A stretch of 64,000 nt of DNA from Scatophagus argus. Taxonomy: Eukaryota > Chordata > Actinopteri > Scatophagidae. Numbering within the stretch: the stretch's first letter is position 1; every line of letters starts with the position of its first letter. This document shows, piece by piece, positions 33,999-45,533 of the stretch. A program made the translations under genes and the position numbers. The notes beneath the pieces were generated by a model. The model saw nothing but the letters and a program-made list of their open reading frames with translations. It was not told where the DNA came from and searched no databases. The stretch lies in contig NC_058501.1 in NCBI RefSeq assembly GCF_020382885.2, forward strand, positions 1-64,000, given 5' to 3'.

Positions 33999-34329
33999 TG
34001 TGATGGTCTGGTTTTTTGTTGCTCTTCTGTTTTTTCCCCTCCCCCTTTGAGTTTCAGGTTGTGACGGGAGGCGTGGCTGGTCTCTGACTGATATCACACA
34101 CCTGCAGCAATCACCCTGGCTCTACTTAAACCTGGTCTGACTTCACCACTCTGCCAGATGATTGATCATTGAGACCTGTGTGTGCGCGCCCTGCCTGTTA
34201 GCCTGCCTCCAGCCTTCACTGCTGAGTCATAGTCTAAGAAACCTTTGAACTTGTCTTGGGAATTAAAAACTTAAAACTGAACCAGTCTTTGGTCTCCTGC
34301 AGTCTTTGGTCCAAACCTTAGCCGTGACA
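33999..34329 (+). repeat. 5' LTR of Ty3/gypsy element
   Basis: 331 bp, identical by eye to 38703-39033. Contains tacttaaacc (a TATA-like candidate), and ggaattaaaaactt upstream of the end. It supplies the promoter and the start of the RNA. Confidence 0.93.
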
Positions 34330-34346
34330 GAATCATCTGGCCAACT

Positions 34347-37300
34347 ATGGACCCTGCAGAGACCAAACAACTGAAATGTGCTTTGTCGTCTCAAGGTGCG
34401 CTCATCAGCCAACACGAGGCCACGCTGGGAAAGGTAATGGAGGCTCTGCAACAGCTCACTTCCAGTGTGACGCAGCTCGATGGTCGGCTGGACCATGTGG
34501 CAACCCAGCTCGCCAGCATCACAACTCCTGTCAGTGTTCCATCCCCGCCAGCTCCTCCGGCTGCTCCATCTGATCCTCGATCTCCCCTGCCTCGTGAGCC
34601 GTTCATCCCAATCCCAGCCAGGTATACTGGTGATCTAGGTACTTGCTCACAGTTTCTGCTCCAGTGTTCACTAGTTTTCACACAGCAACCAGCAACCTAT
34701 GCAACAGATCAATCAAAAACAGCCTTCATAATGGGTCTATGTTCAGATAAAGCAGCCGCCTGGGCTTTAGCCATTTCCCAAAACACCCCCTTATTGTGTT
34801 CAGATTACCCAGCTTTCACTTCAGAGATGCGGAGGGTTTTTGATCATCCTGTTAAAGGAAAGGAAGCAGTCAGCCAGTTATTAACACTGAATCAGGGCAG
34901 AAACTCCGTTACCCAGTATGCACTGGATTTCCGCATTTTAGCTGCTGAGTGTGGGTGGGGCCAGGCAGCTTTGCAGGGAGTGTTTTTAAAGGGGTTATCA
35001 GAAGAAATTAAGGATGAGTTAGCCGCTAGGGATGAAACAACGTCCTTAGAAGAGCTCATAGAGTTAGCCACCCGCCTAGATAATAGACTAAGGGAAAGAC
35101 AAAGGGAGAAAGCTGAGGGACGGAGAGCTAGGTCCTCCTCCGCTGCTTCTAGTCCTTACCAGCAGCCTTCCACTTCCTGGAGAGTCTCTAGTGGAGGTCC
35201 TGAGACAAAGGCACAGCCACCGGCTAACACCGAGGAACCCATGCAGCTGGGACGAGCCAGATTGACTCCAGCTGAGAGACAACGTCGTTTCAACCTTGGC
35301 TTATGTTTCTACTGTGGCCAGGAAGGACATCCCCTGGCAAAGTGTCCGGTTCTGCCAAAAGGAGAGGCTCATCAGCCAGCGGGGGGGGCGCTGGTGAGCC
35401 AAACTTCCCTAACTTCAACCCCTCCAAAAAGCAAAAGGATCCAGGTTCAAGGTATGCTACGCTGGTCGCATGACACCCTGCCCATTCAAGTTCTAATAGA
35501 CTCAGGTGCAGATGATAGCTTCATTGACTATGAACTGGTCAGCCAGGCTAATATACCCACCATAGCTCTTCCAGAGCCCAAAGAGGTCTTGGCCCTTGAT
35601 GGAAAGCAATTAGCCTTAGTCACTCATTGCACTGAACCCATTTCCCTGACTCTCTCTGGAAATCACCATGAACTGATACAACTCTATGTAATTCCCTCAC
35701 CCATGTCCCCTGTTGTAGTAGGGCTACCTTGGCTAGAGAAACATAATCCGCTTATTGACTGGTCCACTGCCTCCATAGTTAACTGGAGTAATTTCTGTCA
35801 TGCAAACTGTCTTCGTTCAGCCATACCCGTCAGTGTTTCCATCTCTCAGAGCCTCCCGGAGGAGATTGATTTATCAGCTGTTCCCAGTGAGTACCATGAT
35901 CTCAAGCAGGTATTCAGCAAGGACAAGGCACTTTCATTACCTCCTCACAGACCTTATGATTGTGCTATTGACCTCTCTGGTTCTCCTCTTCCTTCAAAGA
36001 AGCTCTACAACCTCTCTAAGCCAGAGAAGGAAGCCATGGAGAGATACATCCAGGACTCCCTGGCTACCGGCCTCATCCGCCCCTCATCATCTCCACTAGG
36101 GGCGGGATCCTTCTTTGTTGAAAAGAAGGATGGGTCCCTGCGCCCTTGTATAGACTACACAGGTTTGAACGAAATCACAGTTAAAAATAAGTATCCCTTG
36201 CCACTCATTGACTCTGCTTTCACCCCCCTCCACGACTCAGTGATTTTCACCAAACTGGATTTGAGAAATGCATATCATTTGGTGAGAATAAGGGAAGGGG
36301 ATGAATGGAAGACTGCTTTTAATACCCACCTTGGACACTTTGAGTATCAGGTAATGCCTTTTGGACTAACTAATGCACCGGCTGTGTTTCAAGCCCTGAT
36401 CAACGATGTCCTCCGAGACATGTTAAATAGATTTGTGTTTGTTTATCTTGATGACATTTTGATTTTTTCTAAGAGTAAAGAAGAGCATGTAGTGCATGTC
36501 AGAACTGTGTTGCAACGGTTAATGGAGAACCAACTTTATGTTAAAGCAGAAAAATGTGAGTTTGGTGTTTCGACTGTTTCTTTCCTTGGGTTTATCATTG
36601 AGCAAGGCCAACTAAAACCAGATCCAGCCAAAATCAAGGCTGTCCTAGAGTGGCCAGTCCCAACCACTCGCAAGCACCTACAAAGGTTCTTGGGGTTCGC
36701 CAACTTTTACAGACGATTTATTAAAAACTATAGCAGGTTGGCAGCCCCACTCACTCAGTTGACCTCTATAAAGCAGGCTTTTGTATGGTCCTCAACAGCA
36801 CAGGCCGCATTCACTAACCTCAAAGAGAAGTTCTCTAGTGCCCCTGTTTTAGTGCACCCTGACCCAAATCTACAGTTCATCGTGGAGGTCGACGCCTCGG
36901 ATTCAGGAGTTGGAGCCATACTCTCTCAGCGATCACCAGTCAACCACAAACTTCACCCCTGTGCCTTTTTCTCCAGACGCCTCTCTCCAGCTGAGCGGAA
37001 TTACGATGTAGGAAACCGAGAGCTGCTGGCAGTCGTGTTGGCCCTACAGGAGTGGCGACACTGGCTAGAAGGTGCAGTACATCCATTCATAGTATGGACA
37101 GATCATAAGAACCTGGCATATCTACGCTCTGCTCATAGGCTAAACCCTCGTCAGGCACGGTGGGCACTTTTCCTAGGGAGGTTCAACTTCATCCTAACTT
37201 ACCGCCCAGGTTCCCGAAACACCAAGCCAGATGCTTTGTCCTGCCAGTTTTCATCCCCAGTTGAGGAGGCCCCTGTGGAGACCATCATTCCATCTTCCTG

Positions 37301-38276
37301 TGTGGTTGGAGCAGCCAGGTGGGAAGTCGAGCAGGAAGTTCAAGATGCTCTCCAGGGCCATACCATTCCCGAGCACTGCCCAAGAGGACGGCTTTTTGTT
37401 CCACCCTCGGTGAGGTCATCAGTGCTCCAGTGGTGTCATTCGTCCAAGTTGGCCTGCCATCCAGGTTATTATAGGACTCTAGCTCTGCTTCAGCAGAGAT
37501 TCTGGTGGCCATCCATGTCTGCTGACACCCGAGAGTTTGTCTCTGCCTGCTCTGTTTGTGCTCGTGGTAAGTCTTCTCACCGTGCTCCAGCTGGCCTCCT
37601 CCGTCCATTGCCCATACCTCATCGCCCCTGGTCACACGTTGCTGTGGATTTTGTTACTGGCTTACCACCATCAGATGGAAATACAGTTATTCTGACTATT
37701 GTTGATCGTTTTTCTAAGTCAGTCCATTTTGTACCTCTGCCCAAACTTCCCTCAGCCTTAGAAACTGCTAACCTTCTTGTGCTCCATTTGTTCCGTCTCC
37801 ATGGTATTCCCCAGGACATTGTTTCCGACCGGGGTCCCCAGTTTACCTCTCAAGTCTGGAAAGCGTTTGTTCAAGCTCTGGGGGCTTCGGCTAGCCTCTC
37901 TTCTGGGTACCACCCTCAGACCAATGGCCAGACAGAGCGGGCAAATCAGGACCTGGGAGCATCCCTACGATGTGTGGCTTCTCATCTCCCAGCTTCTTGG
38001 TCCACTCACCTCGCCTGGGTCGAATACGCCCACAACTCCCTGATCAGCACTGCCACAGGTATGTCCCCATTCATGGTCTCCCAGGGTTATCAACCTCCCC
38101 TTTTTCCTAGCCAGGAGTCCGAAGTGGCAGTCCCCTCGGTCCAGGCTCATCTACGCCGCATCCGCCGTGTCTGGCGAGAAGCCCGAGCAGCTTTGACACG
38201 CACGATTGGCAGATCGACGTCGGACCCCTGCTCCAGATTACCGAGTGGGACAGGAGGTTTGGCTTTCGTCACGTGA
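34347..38276 (+). CDS. Ty3/gypsy Gag-Pol polyprotein, one frame, 1,309 codons
   Basis: Starts [16 protein letters not shown] just inside the 5' LTR. In order: a capsid-like Gag region, a CCHC knuckle [14 protein letters not shown] (about residue 319), retropepsin with IDSGADDS (about 384), reverse transcriptase with [10 protein letters not shown] (about 700), RNase H with [12 protein letters not shown] (about 847) and TDHKNLAYL, integrase zinc-binding HHCC (1030-1075), and the DDE core with [18 protein letters not shown] and [10 protein letters not shown] (about 1098, 1158, 1195). Gag and pol share one frame, as in several chromoviruses. The frame runs off near 38205, before the GPY/F and chromodomain part, which continues in another frame. 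Confidence 0.92.
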   Translation: MDPAETKQLKCALSSQGALISQHEATLGKVMEALQQLTSSVTQLDGRLDHVATQLASITTPVSVPSPPAPPAAPSDPRSPLPREPFIPIPARYTGDLGTCSQFLLQCSLVFTQQPATYATDQSKTAFIMGLCSDKAAAWALAISQNTPLLCSDYPAFTSEMRRVFDHPVKGKEAVSQLLTLNQGRNSVTQYALDFRILAAECGWGQAALQGVFLKGLSEEIKDELAARDETTSLEELIELATRLDNRLRERQREKAEGRRARSSSAASSPYQQPSTSWRVSSGGPETKAQPPANTEEPMQLGRARLTPAERQRRFNLGLCFYCGQEGHPLAKCPVLPKGEAHQPAGGALVSQTSLTSTPPKSKRIQVQGMLRWSHDTLPIQVLIDSGADDSFIDYELVSQANIPTIALPEPKEVLALDGKQLALVTHCTEPISLTLSGNHHELIQLYVIPSPMSPVVVGLPWLEKHNPLIDWSTASIVNWSNFCHANCLRSAIPVSVSISQSLPEEIDLSAVPSEYHDLKQVFSKDKALSLPPHRPYDCAIDLSGSPLPSKKLYNLSKPEKEAMERYIQDSLATGLIRPSSSPLGAGSFFVEKKDGSLRPCIDYTGLNEITVKNKYPLPLIDSAFTPLHDSVIFTKLDLRNAYHLVRIREGDEWKTAFNTHLGHFEYQVMPFGLTNAPAVFQALINDVLRDMLNRFVFVYLDDILIFSKSKEEHVVHVRTVLQRLMENQLYVKAEKCEFGVSTVSFLGFIIEQGQLKPDPAKIKAVLEWPVPTTRKHLQRFLGFANFYRRFIKNYSRLAAPLTQLTSIKQAFVWSSTAQAAFTNLKEKFSSAPVLVHPDPNLQFIVEVDASDSGVGAILSQRSPVNHKLHPCAFFSRRLSPAERNYDVGNRELLAVVLALQEWRHWLEGAVHPFIVWTDHKNLAYLRSAHRLNPRQARWALFLGRFNFILTYRPGSRNTKPDALSCQFSSPVEEAPVETIIPSSCVVGAARWEVEQEVQDALQGHTIPEHCPRGRLFVPPSVRSSVLQWCHSSKLACHPGYYRTLALLQQRFWWPSMSADTREFVSACSVCARGKSSHRAPAGLLRPLPIPHRPWSHVAVDFVTGLPPSDGNTVILTIVDRFSKSVHFVPLPKLPSALETANLLVLHLFRLHGIPQDIVSDRGPQFTSQVWKAFVQALGASASLSSGYHPQTNGQTERANQDLGASLRCVASHLPASWSTHLAWVEYAHNSLISTATGMSPFMVSQGYQPPLFPSQESEVAVPSVQAHLRRIRRVWREARAALTRTIGRSTSDPCSRLPSGTGGLAFVT

Positions 38277-38691
38277 CCTCCCTCTCCAGACTGATTCACG
38301 CAAGCTAGCTCCCAGGTACATCGGGCCATATGTCATTGAACGCATCATTAACCCTAATGTCGTTAGGCTTAAGCTCCCTCCTGCTTTGAAGGTCCATCCA
38401 TCCTTCCACGTGTCTCTGCTCAAGCCTGTCGTAAAGAGCCCTCTGAGCCCTCCAGCCGAGCCCCCTCCACCCCCCCGGCTCGTGGAGGGTCATCCTGCTT
38501 TCACGGTCCGCCGCCTACTGGATGTGCGCAGGCGAGGCCGTGGTTTCCAGTACCTCGTTGACTGGGAGGGGTACGGTGCGGAGGAGAGATCTTGGATCAG
38601 CCGGGCTCTCATCTTGGACCCCGTTCTGCTCGCTGACTTCTACCGGGAGTTCCCGGATAAGCCTGGGAGGCCGCCGAGTGGCGTCCATTAA
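38206..38691 (+). CDS. Out-of-frame integrase C-terminus with chromodomain
   Basis: The sequence continues the integrase C-terminus: [14 protein letters not shown], the GPY/F-type motif [13 protein letters not shown], then a chromodomain [20 protein letters not shown] and [12 protein letters not shown]. Chromodomains of such elements are thought to steer integration to chromatin marks. It is in the next frame relative to the main polyprotein, with the change somewhere in 38170-38276. A single small indel would explain it; programmed shifting at this point is unusual. Confidence 0.85.
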   Translation: MADRRRTPAPDYRVGQEVWLSSRDLPLQTDSRKLAPRYIGPYVIERIINPNVVRLKLPPALKVHPSFHVSLLKPVVKSPLSPPAEPPPPPRLVEGHPAFTVRRLLDVRRRGRGFQYLVDWEGYGAEERSWISRALILDPVLLADFYREFPDKPGRPPSGVH

Positions 38692-38702
38692 GGGGGGGGT
38701 AC

Positions 38703-39033
38703 TGTGATGGTCTGGTTTTTTGTTGCTCTTCTGTTTTTTCCCCTCCCCCTTTGAGTTTCAGGTTGTGACGGGAGGCGTGGCTGGTCTCTGACTGATATCA
38801 CACACCTGCAGCAATCACCCTGGCTCTACTTAAACCTGGTCTGACTTCACCACTCTGCCAGATGATTGATCATTGAGACCTGTGTGTGCGCGCCCTGCCT
38901 GTTAGCCTGCCTCCAGCCTTCACTGCTGAGTCATAGTCTAAGAAACCTTTGAACTTGTCTTGGGAATTAAAAACTTAAAACTGAACCAGTCTTTGGTCTC
39001 CTGCAGTCTTTGGTCCAAACCTTAGCCGTGACA
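38703..39033 (+). repeat. 3' LTR of Ty3/gypsy element
   Basis: 331 bp, identical by eye to the 5' LTR, preceded by a polypurine tract and followed by the AAGGG duplication. Confidence 0.93.
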
Positions 39034-39038
39034 AAGGG

Positions 39039-39336
39039 AGGAGCTAGAGGAAGTAATTCAGCCACAGAACCAGACTTGGAAAAGAACATGCTGAACTATA
39101 CTGAACTATATTCTACTATACAAGAAACTTGACAGAAATGGCAACATTAAAACACTCTATGGAGAGAGATGTAGAGTCTGTGGTCACTCTCTCTGTAAGA
39201 TCTGGCAGCATGCAGTGGATGGTGATACAGCAAGAACATCCAAGAACATCCACAGCAATTAGGCTTGAAGTGGGGAGCACGGCATCGGAAAAAAAGTGCC
39301 TGTCAAAACAAGCTTGATCTCATAAGGTCCTACACC
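39039..39336. other. No recognisable feature
   Basis: Unique-looking sequence between the gypsy element and the next hAT element. An open stretch of 62 codons at 39129 shows no motif, and a short duplicated phrase (caagaacatc) is the only internal repeat. Confidence 0.4.
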
Positions 39337-39344
39337 CTCTAAGA

Positions 39345-40548
39345 CAGGGGTTTCAAACTCAGTGGCACAGGGGGCCAAAACTCAAAGCACACTTTAGATT
39401 GCGGGCCGATCTAAAGTGAACACTTTGAACACATTTTTAAACATACAGAATAACAATAGACAGGAATATCATTCCAAAATAAATAAATTAAATTAATAAA
39501 TATATATATATGCATGTATGTATATATAATAAAATCTCTTGTCAAAACAAGTTAGAAATACAAACCTTGAAAAAAAGGGCTTTTCTCACAAGAATGTTTA
39601 TAATAAACTGAAAAGACCTAGTAAATGGCATGATCTCACAGAGGACCTCTTATGGCTCAATTAAAATAGTTGGAATATAGTTTCATATATTGCTAGTGAA
39701 CTACAATATTTATCATCAACATCAGGCATAGTTTTATTAACTTTCTTTGTAAAGCATAGGCCTGGTGTTTGTCACCATATGAGCAAGTAGCGGGTGAGGA
39801 CATTTTCCTGACATATCAATGACATGTTAAGGATAAATAGGAATAAGCACAGGAAGATAGTCAGCCATTCATTTTATTTTCAGAAAAACGCCACCAACAG
39901 CAGTCTGAAAATGTTTGTTTCGGCGTCTCCTCGTTAGCTCACAGATCCGAGGTCCTTGGGTTTGCGTGCACGTAGGAAATGAGAAAAACAATTCACCCGA
40001 TCGTTTGTTTTACCGAAGTAATCATGTGAACGATTGTGGCAGTTAACGACACAGCACGTTCGCACCATGTTTTAACTTGTTGAAACAAAACAACAGAACA
40101 CAAGAGCAGCATCACACATGCAGCCGGTGTAAACGCACTTTTCTGCCTGCAAAGCCCACAATGCATTGCGGTTTTCCCACTCGACCACATCACCCTTTCG
40201 AGCCCAGGGCGGCACAGATGGGCGTGTCGTGATCGCTTTCCACCAGGAGGGAGCAGTGCGCTAATTGCGCAAGTAGAGACGTTGTTGTTGTGCTGAAAAT
40301 AATCATAAAAGAAGAAGCTAGACCAACAAAATCAACAGCCTCGGTTGTATACGCAATAGAGCTCGACTTGATTGACGCGGGAATGTTCCCAGGTAGCCAA
40401 TATTAAGGCAATGCGGCAGTTGCGCTGCATTATGGGATCTGTAGTTTGTGTGTTATCAGCACTTCATATTGGTGGGCCATTGGTAACAATAATAATAGGG
40501 GCCAGATATAATTATACGCCGGGCCGGATGTGGAGTTTGACACATATG
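39345..40548. mobile_element. 1.2-kb nonautonomous hAT (Charlie-like)
   Basis: The left end is caggggtttcaaactcagtg and the right end gtggagtttgacacatatg, imperfect inverted repeats of the Charlie type, each next to a ggcc block. The target duplication CTCTAAGA is perfect at 39337-39344 and 40549-40556. No transposase remains; short open stretches inside have no motif. Confidence 0.85.
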
Positions 40549-40599
40549 CTCTAAGATGTCGTGCATCACATCTGGTTAATTAATAACATTAATCCCTAG

Positions 40600-40745
40600 C
40601 TGGGAAATTCTATCTCTGCATTTAACCCATCACACACATATACAACATGCAGTGACACAGAGGAGCAGTGGACTGCCATTTCAGGCGCCCAGGGAGTAAA
40701 TTGGGGGTAAAGTGCCTTACTCAAGGGCACATTTTCATACTATAC
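40600..40745 (-). mobile_element. SINE-like fragment, minus orientation
   Basis: On the minus strand: gtgcccttgagtaaggcact, then a gcgcctgaaatggcagtcca region and gatgggttaaatgcagagat. This is the body of a fish tRNA-type SINE like that at 10752-11017 (cccttgagcaaggta ... gggttaaatgcagag). The tRNA head is not clear. Confidence 0.6.
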
Positions 40746-40799
40746 CATTATAATTTGAAGTATTTGAAGTATTATTCTTGGACATCGAGATGGTGAACA

Positions 40800-41465
40800 G
40801 TTTTAAGTACGGTACCTAGGTTTTCATCTCAACCATAAACTGGACTGGTCACATAACACAGATGCCCTGTACAAGAAGGGCCAAAGTCGCCTCCACCTTC
40901 TGAGGAGACTGAGGTCCTTTGGAGTGTGCATTCCCCTCCTAAGGACTTTTTATGACTCTGTTGTAGCCTTTGCTATTCACTACGCTGTGGTCTGTTGGAA
41001 GAGACTAAATAAGCTGGTCAGGAGGGCCAGCTCTGTCCTGGGCTGCCCACTGGACTCCGTGGAGGAGGTGGGTGAAAGGAGGACGTTAGCCAAGCTGACA
41101 TCCATCATGGACAACACCTCTCACCCTCTGCATCAGACAGTGGAGGCAGTTCCTTCAGCGACAGACTGTTACACTCTCAGTGTAGGAAGGAGTGCTACTG
41201 CAGGTCCTTCATTCCCACTGCTGTAAGACTATATAATTTTATGGTCTAGTCCTATTTCCCTCCATTATGAGGACTTGTATATAGCTGTATATTGTACTAT
41301 GTTTACTGTGCCTTGTATATTGTTAATTTATTTTACCTCTATATTTTTTGGTAATTGTTTTTGCACACTTTTTGCACTCTTCTTCTGTTCTTGTGAGCTG
41401 CCACGACAAGTGAATTTCCCCACTGCGGGATCAATAAAGTTCATCTTATCTTATCTTATAAGCAA
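40800..41465 (+). mobile_element. LINE 3' fragment with CTTAT-repeat tail
   Basis: The C-terminal ORF2 text is like that at 7656-9664 but from a different family: HKLDW-type lead-in, YKKGQSRLHLLRRLRSFG, then a region from MCIPLLRTFYDSVVAFAIHY (40924). The frame is broken further on. The 3' region ends gcgggatcaataaagttcat followed by cttat repeats. No reverse transcriptase core remains. Confidence 0.8.
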
Positions 41466-41779
41466 AACTAGTGCTATTGTATTGGGCAGTGTGTGTTCCA
41501 TAGAGAGTAAAAGAAGTCACACAGTCTCACAGTAATGGCTGATTGAACTGATGATTTTCATTGTCTAACAGAATATGTTAGGGGGATGGGGCGGTGGTAT
41601 GGAATTATATTCATGCCACAATTCTGAGTGCGCACAATGAAAAAAAACCCCAAAACTTATGGTTGAGCAGACAAAAATCGATTCTGTGCTCAAAAAATAT
41701 CTTCCTCCGCTCAAGTACTCAAGACTGCTGCATGCTCACAATGCCTCTTTCCCCCAGTCTGCCCCAGCTGAGGTCAACC
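41466..41779. other. No recognisable feature
   Basis: Short unique sequence between two LINE fragments. No gene, promoter or repeat can be supported. Confidence 0.4.
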
Positions 41780-43030
41780 AATCAGAGAACTTGGATGGCA
41801 GATCTCTGTGCAGTGCTTAAAGTCTGTGGTGTAGATAGTGAAGAGGAAGGGAGAGAGGACAGTTCCCTGTGGAGCCCCGGTGTTGCTGATCACTTCATCT
41901 GACAAGCAGCACTTCAGGCGTACATACTGCAGTCTGCCAGTCTGATAGTCTGCGATCCCGAGTCTTTCCAGGGTCTTCATGATGTGTGACGTCAGAGCCA
42001 CAGGCCTGTAGTCCTTGGGGTCGCTGGGACGCGGAGTCTTGGGGACAGGAACAAGGCATGACGTCTTCCACACCACCTGGACCCTCTGAAGACTCAGACT
42101 GAGGTTGAAGACATGATGAAGTACTCCGCTTAGCTGGGGGGCACAGGCTTTCAGTACCCTGGGGTTCACACCATCTGGGCCTGCAGCCTTGCCTGCACGG
42201 AGTCTCTGCAGCTGTGCAGTGGTACCCAGGTGAGAGTGGTCCACCCAGGCTTCTGGGGACGAGGTGTGAGCGAGGCCATCCAGATGGAATGTGGGGGGAG
42301 GGAGAGAGGCTGGAGTGGCTAGCTGTTGCAACCGTAGCATGAATTGGGGTCTCTGTGTCGAATCTGTTAAAGAACTGATTCAGCTCATTCGCCCATTCCA
42401 CACCGCCCACAACTCCTCCGCTGTTTGGCCCGTAACCTGTGATGGTCCTCATGCCACTCCACACCTCTCTCATGTTGTTCTGCTGGAGTTTCCACTCCAG
42501 CTCCTCCAGTACCTCTCCGTTGCCTCCCTGATCTTTAATCTCAGGGTTTGCTGAATAGCTCTCACCTCCTCCCTATTGCCTGTTCTGAAAGCCCTCTTCT
42601 TGTCGTTGAGGATGGATTTGATGTCCTTGGTTACCCACGGCTTGTTGTTGGGGTAACAGTTTACACTTGTGGTTGGGACATTGGTGTCCACACAGAAGTT
42701 TATCTAGGCAGTGATGCACTCAGTGAGCCCATCAACGTCCTGGCCGTGGGGCTCACAGAGTGCCTGCCATTCACGTCACGTCAAAACAGCCCTGGAGTGT
42801 CTCATTGGCCTCGTCTGTCCATCTCCTCACAGTCCTTGAAGTTACAGACAGACGTTTTATGAGAGGCACATAGCAGGGGGAGAGGTGAATCAGGTTGTGA
42901 TCTGACCTGCCTAGTGGGGGGAGTGGGGAAGAGCTGTAGAAATCCCTTGCATTAGCATACAGCGGATCTATTGTTCTTCCCTCTCTAGTAGGACAGTTCA
43001 CAAACTGAGTGAAAGTGTTTTGTCCAGGTT
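41780..43030 (-). mobile_element. LINE fragment, same family as 7656-9664, endonuclease end plus part of RT
   Basis: On the minus strand it reads from the endonuclease tail (NCPTREGRTIDPLYANARD, LGRSDHNLIHL near 42900-43000), through PNNKPWVTKDIKSILNDKKR and MREVWSGMRTITGYGPNSGG, into the reverse transcriptase start (AGPDGVNPRVLKACAPQLSG, GAPQGTVLSPFLFTIY) and stops before the catalytic FSDD. There are frame breaks, and a deletion of about 60 bp near 42215 relative to the other copy. The piece shows what the truncated copy at 7656 has lost. Confidence 0.85.
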
Positions 43031-43032
43031 AG

Positions 43033-43110
43033 CAGTAGCGGTTTCTCATATGGGCGAATTGGGCGGTCGCCCAGGGCAGCAGTTTGCCGGGGGCGGCATG
43101 TGAGGACCTC
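43033..43110 (+). mobile_element. hAT-like terminus (one end only)
   Basis: Begins cagtagcggtttctcatatg at the exact break in the LINE fragment, followed by gggcggtcgcccagggcagc. The CAG-start and G/C-rich subterminal palindrome are hAT-like. I looked for the partner near 46420-46432 (ends ctactg) but the flanks do not match, so the other end is undefined. The Penelope-like element at 43754 lies inside this presumed element. Confidence 0.4.
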
Positions 43111-44052
43111 CGCCCCGCCCACTGAAAAAAATACATAAAAAATGCATAGTTACTGCAACTCTGCAATAGGGGGGTGGGGGGTGGAGGTAGGGTCACTCAC
43201 CGAGGTCAAACCACTGGAATAAGGAGGAGGGGGAACGGGGATCCTCCTAATTGCTCCACAGTTATGGAATCAAAAAGCACTCAAAGTAAATTTCATTCAC
43301 AACACTAGATAGTTGCCTACTGTAGGCCTATTTCAAATTCCATACACTCTTATTTTTCGTCTGTGGGTTGTGCAAAGGCCAATAATACAGCCTTGCTATA
43401 CAAAAATGAAACTATAGGTACACCATCAATGTATTGGTTTAGTCTTGACCCCTGCTGTCCGTCACGTCAGAGGGCATTGGCATTAGCGTAACCTGTTGAT
43501 TCCCGAGGCGACTCCGATTCAGGTAATAAACATATTGGATAGAAAAAGGCCAAAGCTATTGGGTGCTTATTTCAGACAGAAAAGGAAAGAAGAGAAATGG
43601 TCCAAAGACAAAGGCATGCAGCTAATGGTCCCTCTGTAGCGTACGACTGTAATTACATTATGAAAAGGCGCTAACGTTAATGGTTTAGTGGTCATTAGCT
43701 TGTTTGCTGTTTTGTGCGCTAGTTATAGTTTACCTGAACATTATCTGAGTTAAGTCTGTGAATATTCTCATTCATCCAGGTCATGGTTATCTCAAGGAAA
43801 TTCAATCGAAAGCAACTGGACTTAGATATTTGTCTTTGAAGACGTTTCACCTCTCATCCAAGAGGCTTCATCAGTTCCTGCTCGCTTGACTAGGCTGGGA
43901 CTAGTCCAACTAGCTGGTGTGGAGATCCAGGTAACCTCTGTGGAGGCATTCACATGGCCAGTGGTGTCATAGGCTCGTTTAATGCCCCATTGTGCCAAAC
44001 GACAGTCGTTGCGAGACAGTCGTTGGGGATGGTGAAGTTGGTTTCGACTTCG

Positions 44053-45417
44053 TTAATGCTCTATTGTGTTATAACGACAGTCATTAGAGTCACATGGGGT
44101 CCTTTGTGAATGGCAGTTCTTAGAAGCTAAGTTGTTGAATCTCCTGGGAAGGGATGAAAGGGCAGCATTGTAAATTGGGGATAGGTGGTGTCGCAGACCT
44201 CCTCCTCTGTTGAGAGATGGTTTTTCTAATTTCACATAGATGGCTTCTTTGACTCCTCTTTCAAACCATCTATCCTCTCTGTCCAAGATGTGAACATTGT
44301 TATCCTCAAAGGAGTGAGTTTTCTCCTTCAGGTGTAGGTAGACGGCAGAATCTAGGCCTGAGGAGTTGGGCTTCCTGTGCTGATACATGCGCTTGTGTAG
44401 TGGTTGTTTTGTCTCCCCAATGTAGAGGTCTTTGCATTCCTCATTGCATTGGACAGCATACACCAGATTGCTTTTCTGAGTGTGTGGTGTTCTGTCTTTG
44501 GGATGTACTAGTCTCTGTCTGAGTGTGTTGCTGGGTTTGAAATACACAGGGATACGGTGCTTGCTGAAGATCCTCCTGAGTTTTTCTGATACCCCAGATA
44601 CATATGGGATGACTATGTTATTTCTTCTGTCCTGTTTTTCCTCCTCAACCACCTTGGTGGTGTTCTTCCTGGAACCAGCTGCAGTTTTTACAAAGGTCCA
44701 ACTGGGATAACCACACGTTTTGAGGGCATCCCTCAGGTGTTTGTGTTCTTCCCCTTGGGCCTCCGAGCTGGTGGGTACCTTATCAGCTCTGTGTTGCAGG
44801 GTTCTGATAACACCAAGTTTGTGTTCCAAAGGGTGGTGTGAGTCAAAAAGGAGATATTGGTCTGTGTGTGTGGGTTTCCTGTATACCCCAATGTGGAGGC
44901 TCCTGTCCTTTTCTATGTGGACGTCACAATCTAAGAAGGGCAAACTATTATCTTTGACATCTTCTCTGGTGAACTTGATGTTCCTGTCCACTGAGTTGAT
45001 ATGTTCAGTAAAGGCTTGCACTTCTTGCATTTTGATTTTGACCCATGTGTCATCCACATATCTGAACCAGTGGCTCGGTGTTGCTCCTTCAAAGGAGTTC
45101 AGGGCCTTGCGTTCCACTTCCTCCATGTATAAATTGGCCACAATGGGAGATACTGGTGAACCCATGGCACAGCCATGTTTCTGTCTGTAAAATTTGCCAT
45201 TGAACTGGAAATATGTGGTGTTTAGGCACAAATCCAGAAGTTGGCATATGTGTTCTGGTCTGAGTTTTGTTCTGTCCTGGAGAGAGTCGTCCTGTGTAAG
45301 TCGCTCTCTTACTGTTTCCAAAGCTTCCATGGTTGGTATACAAGTGAACAGAGAGGTCACGTCGTAGGAAACCATGGATTCATCTGGAAAGTTGTGGATT
45401 TCACCAAGAAAGCCCAA
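44053..45417 (-). CDS. Penelope-like RT plus GIY-YIG endonuclease (5'-truncated)
   Basis: 454 codons in one frame. The reverse transcriptase part begins inside the palm (SYDVTSLFTCIPTMEALETV), with GCAMGSPVSPIVANLYMEE and the catalytic RYVDDTWVK. The C-terminal endonuclease has the GIY-YIG pattern: LVYAVQCNEECKDLYIGETK, then RMYQHRKPNS and a downstream HSFEDNNVHILD. Penelope-type elements use this pairing to nick and prime at the target. The N-terminal part of the enzyme, upstream of MGFLGEIH, is not present. Apart from that truncation the frame is undamaged, so the insertion is fairly young. Confidence 0.88.
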   Translation of the reverse strand: MGFLGEIHNFPDESMVSYDVTSLFTCIPTMEALETVRERLTQDDSLQDRTKLRPEHICQLLDLCLNTTYFQFNGKFYRQKHGCAMGSPVSPIVANLYMEEVERKALNSFEGATPSHWFRYVDDTWVKIKMQEVQAFTEHINSVDRNIKFTREDVKDNSLPFLDCDVHIEKDRSLHIGVYRKPTHTDQYLLFDSHHPLEHKLGVIRTLQHRADKVPTSSEAQGEEHKHLRDALKTCGYPSWTFVKTAAGSRKNTTKVVEEEKQDRRNNIVIPYVSGVSEKLRRIFSKHRIPVYFKPSNTLRQRLVHPKDRTPHTQKSNLVYAVQCNEECKDLYIGETKQPLHKRMYQHRKPNSSGLDSAVYLHLKEKTHSFEDNNVHILDREDRWFERGVKEAIYVKLEKPSLNRGGGLRHHLSPIYNAALSSLPRRFNNLASKNCHSQRTPCDSNDCRYNTIEH

Positions 45418-45533
45418 TTATCTCAACACAACAAAAGCAAAGAAAGACAGACCAGAAAGTTCCAGAACCTGCAGTCTCGGAACAATAGCAATAACAACAC
45501 AGAAACTCTTACTTGGAAGCAAAAGACTGCAGG

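Larger units (their letters stand above)
33999..39033 (+). mobile_element. Full-length chromodomain Ty3/gypsy retrotransposon
   Basis: The 331-bp LTRs (33999-34329 and 38703-39033) start TGTGATGG, end GTGACA and look identical by eye. The target duplication is a perfect AAGGG at 33994-33998 and 39034-39038. A purine tract (aaggggggggtac) lies directly before the 3' LTR. Gag-pol order with a C-terminal chromodomain places it among vertebrate chromoviruses. It is a recent insertion. Confidence 0.95.

Noticed and set aside
34330-34346. Primer-binding site of the gypsy element
   Set aside because: The bases just after the 5' LTR (gaatcatctggccaac) do not match a tRNA 3' end I can name with confidence.
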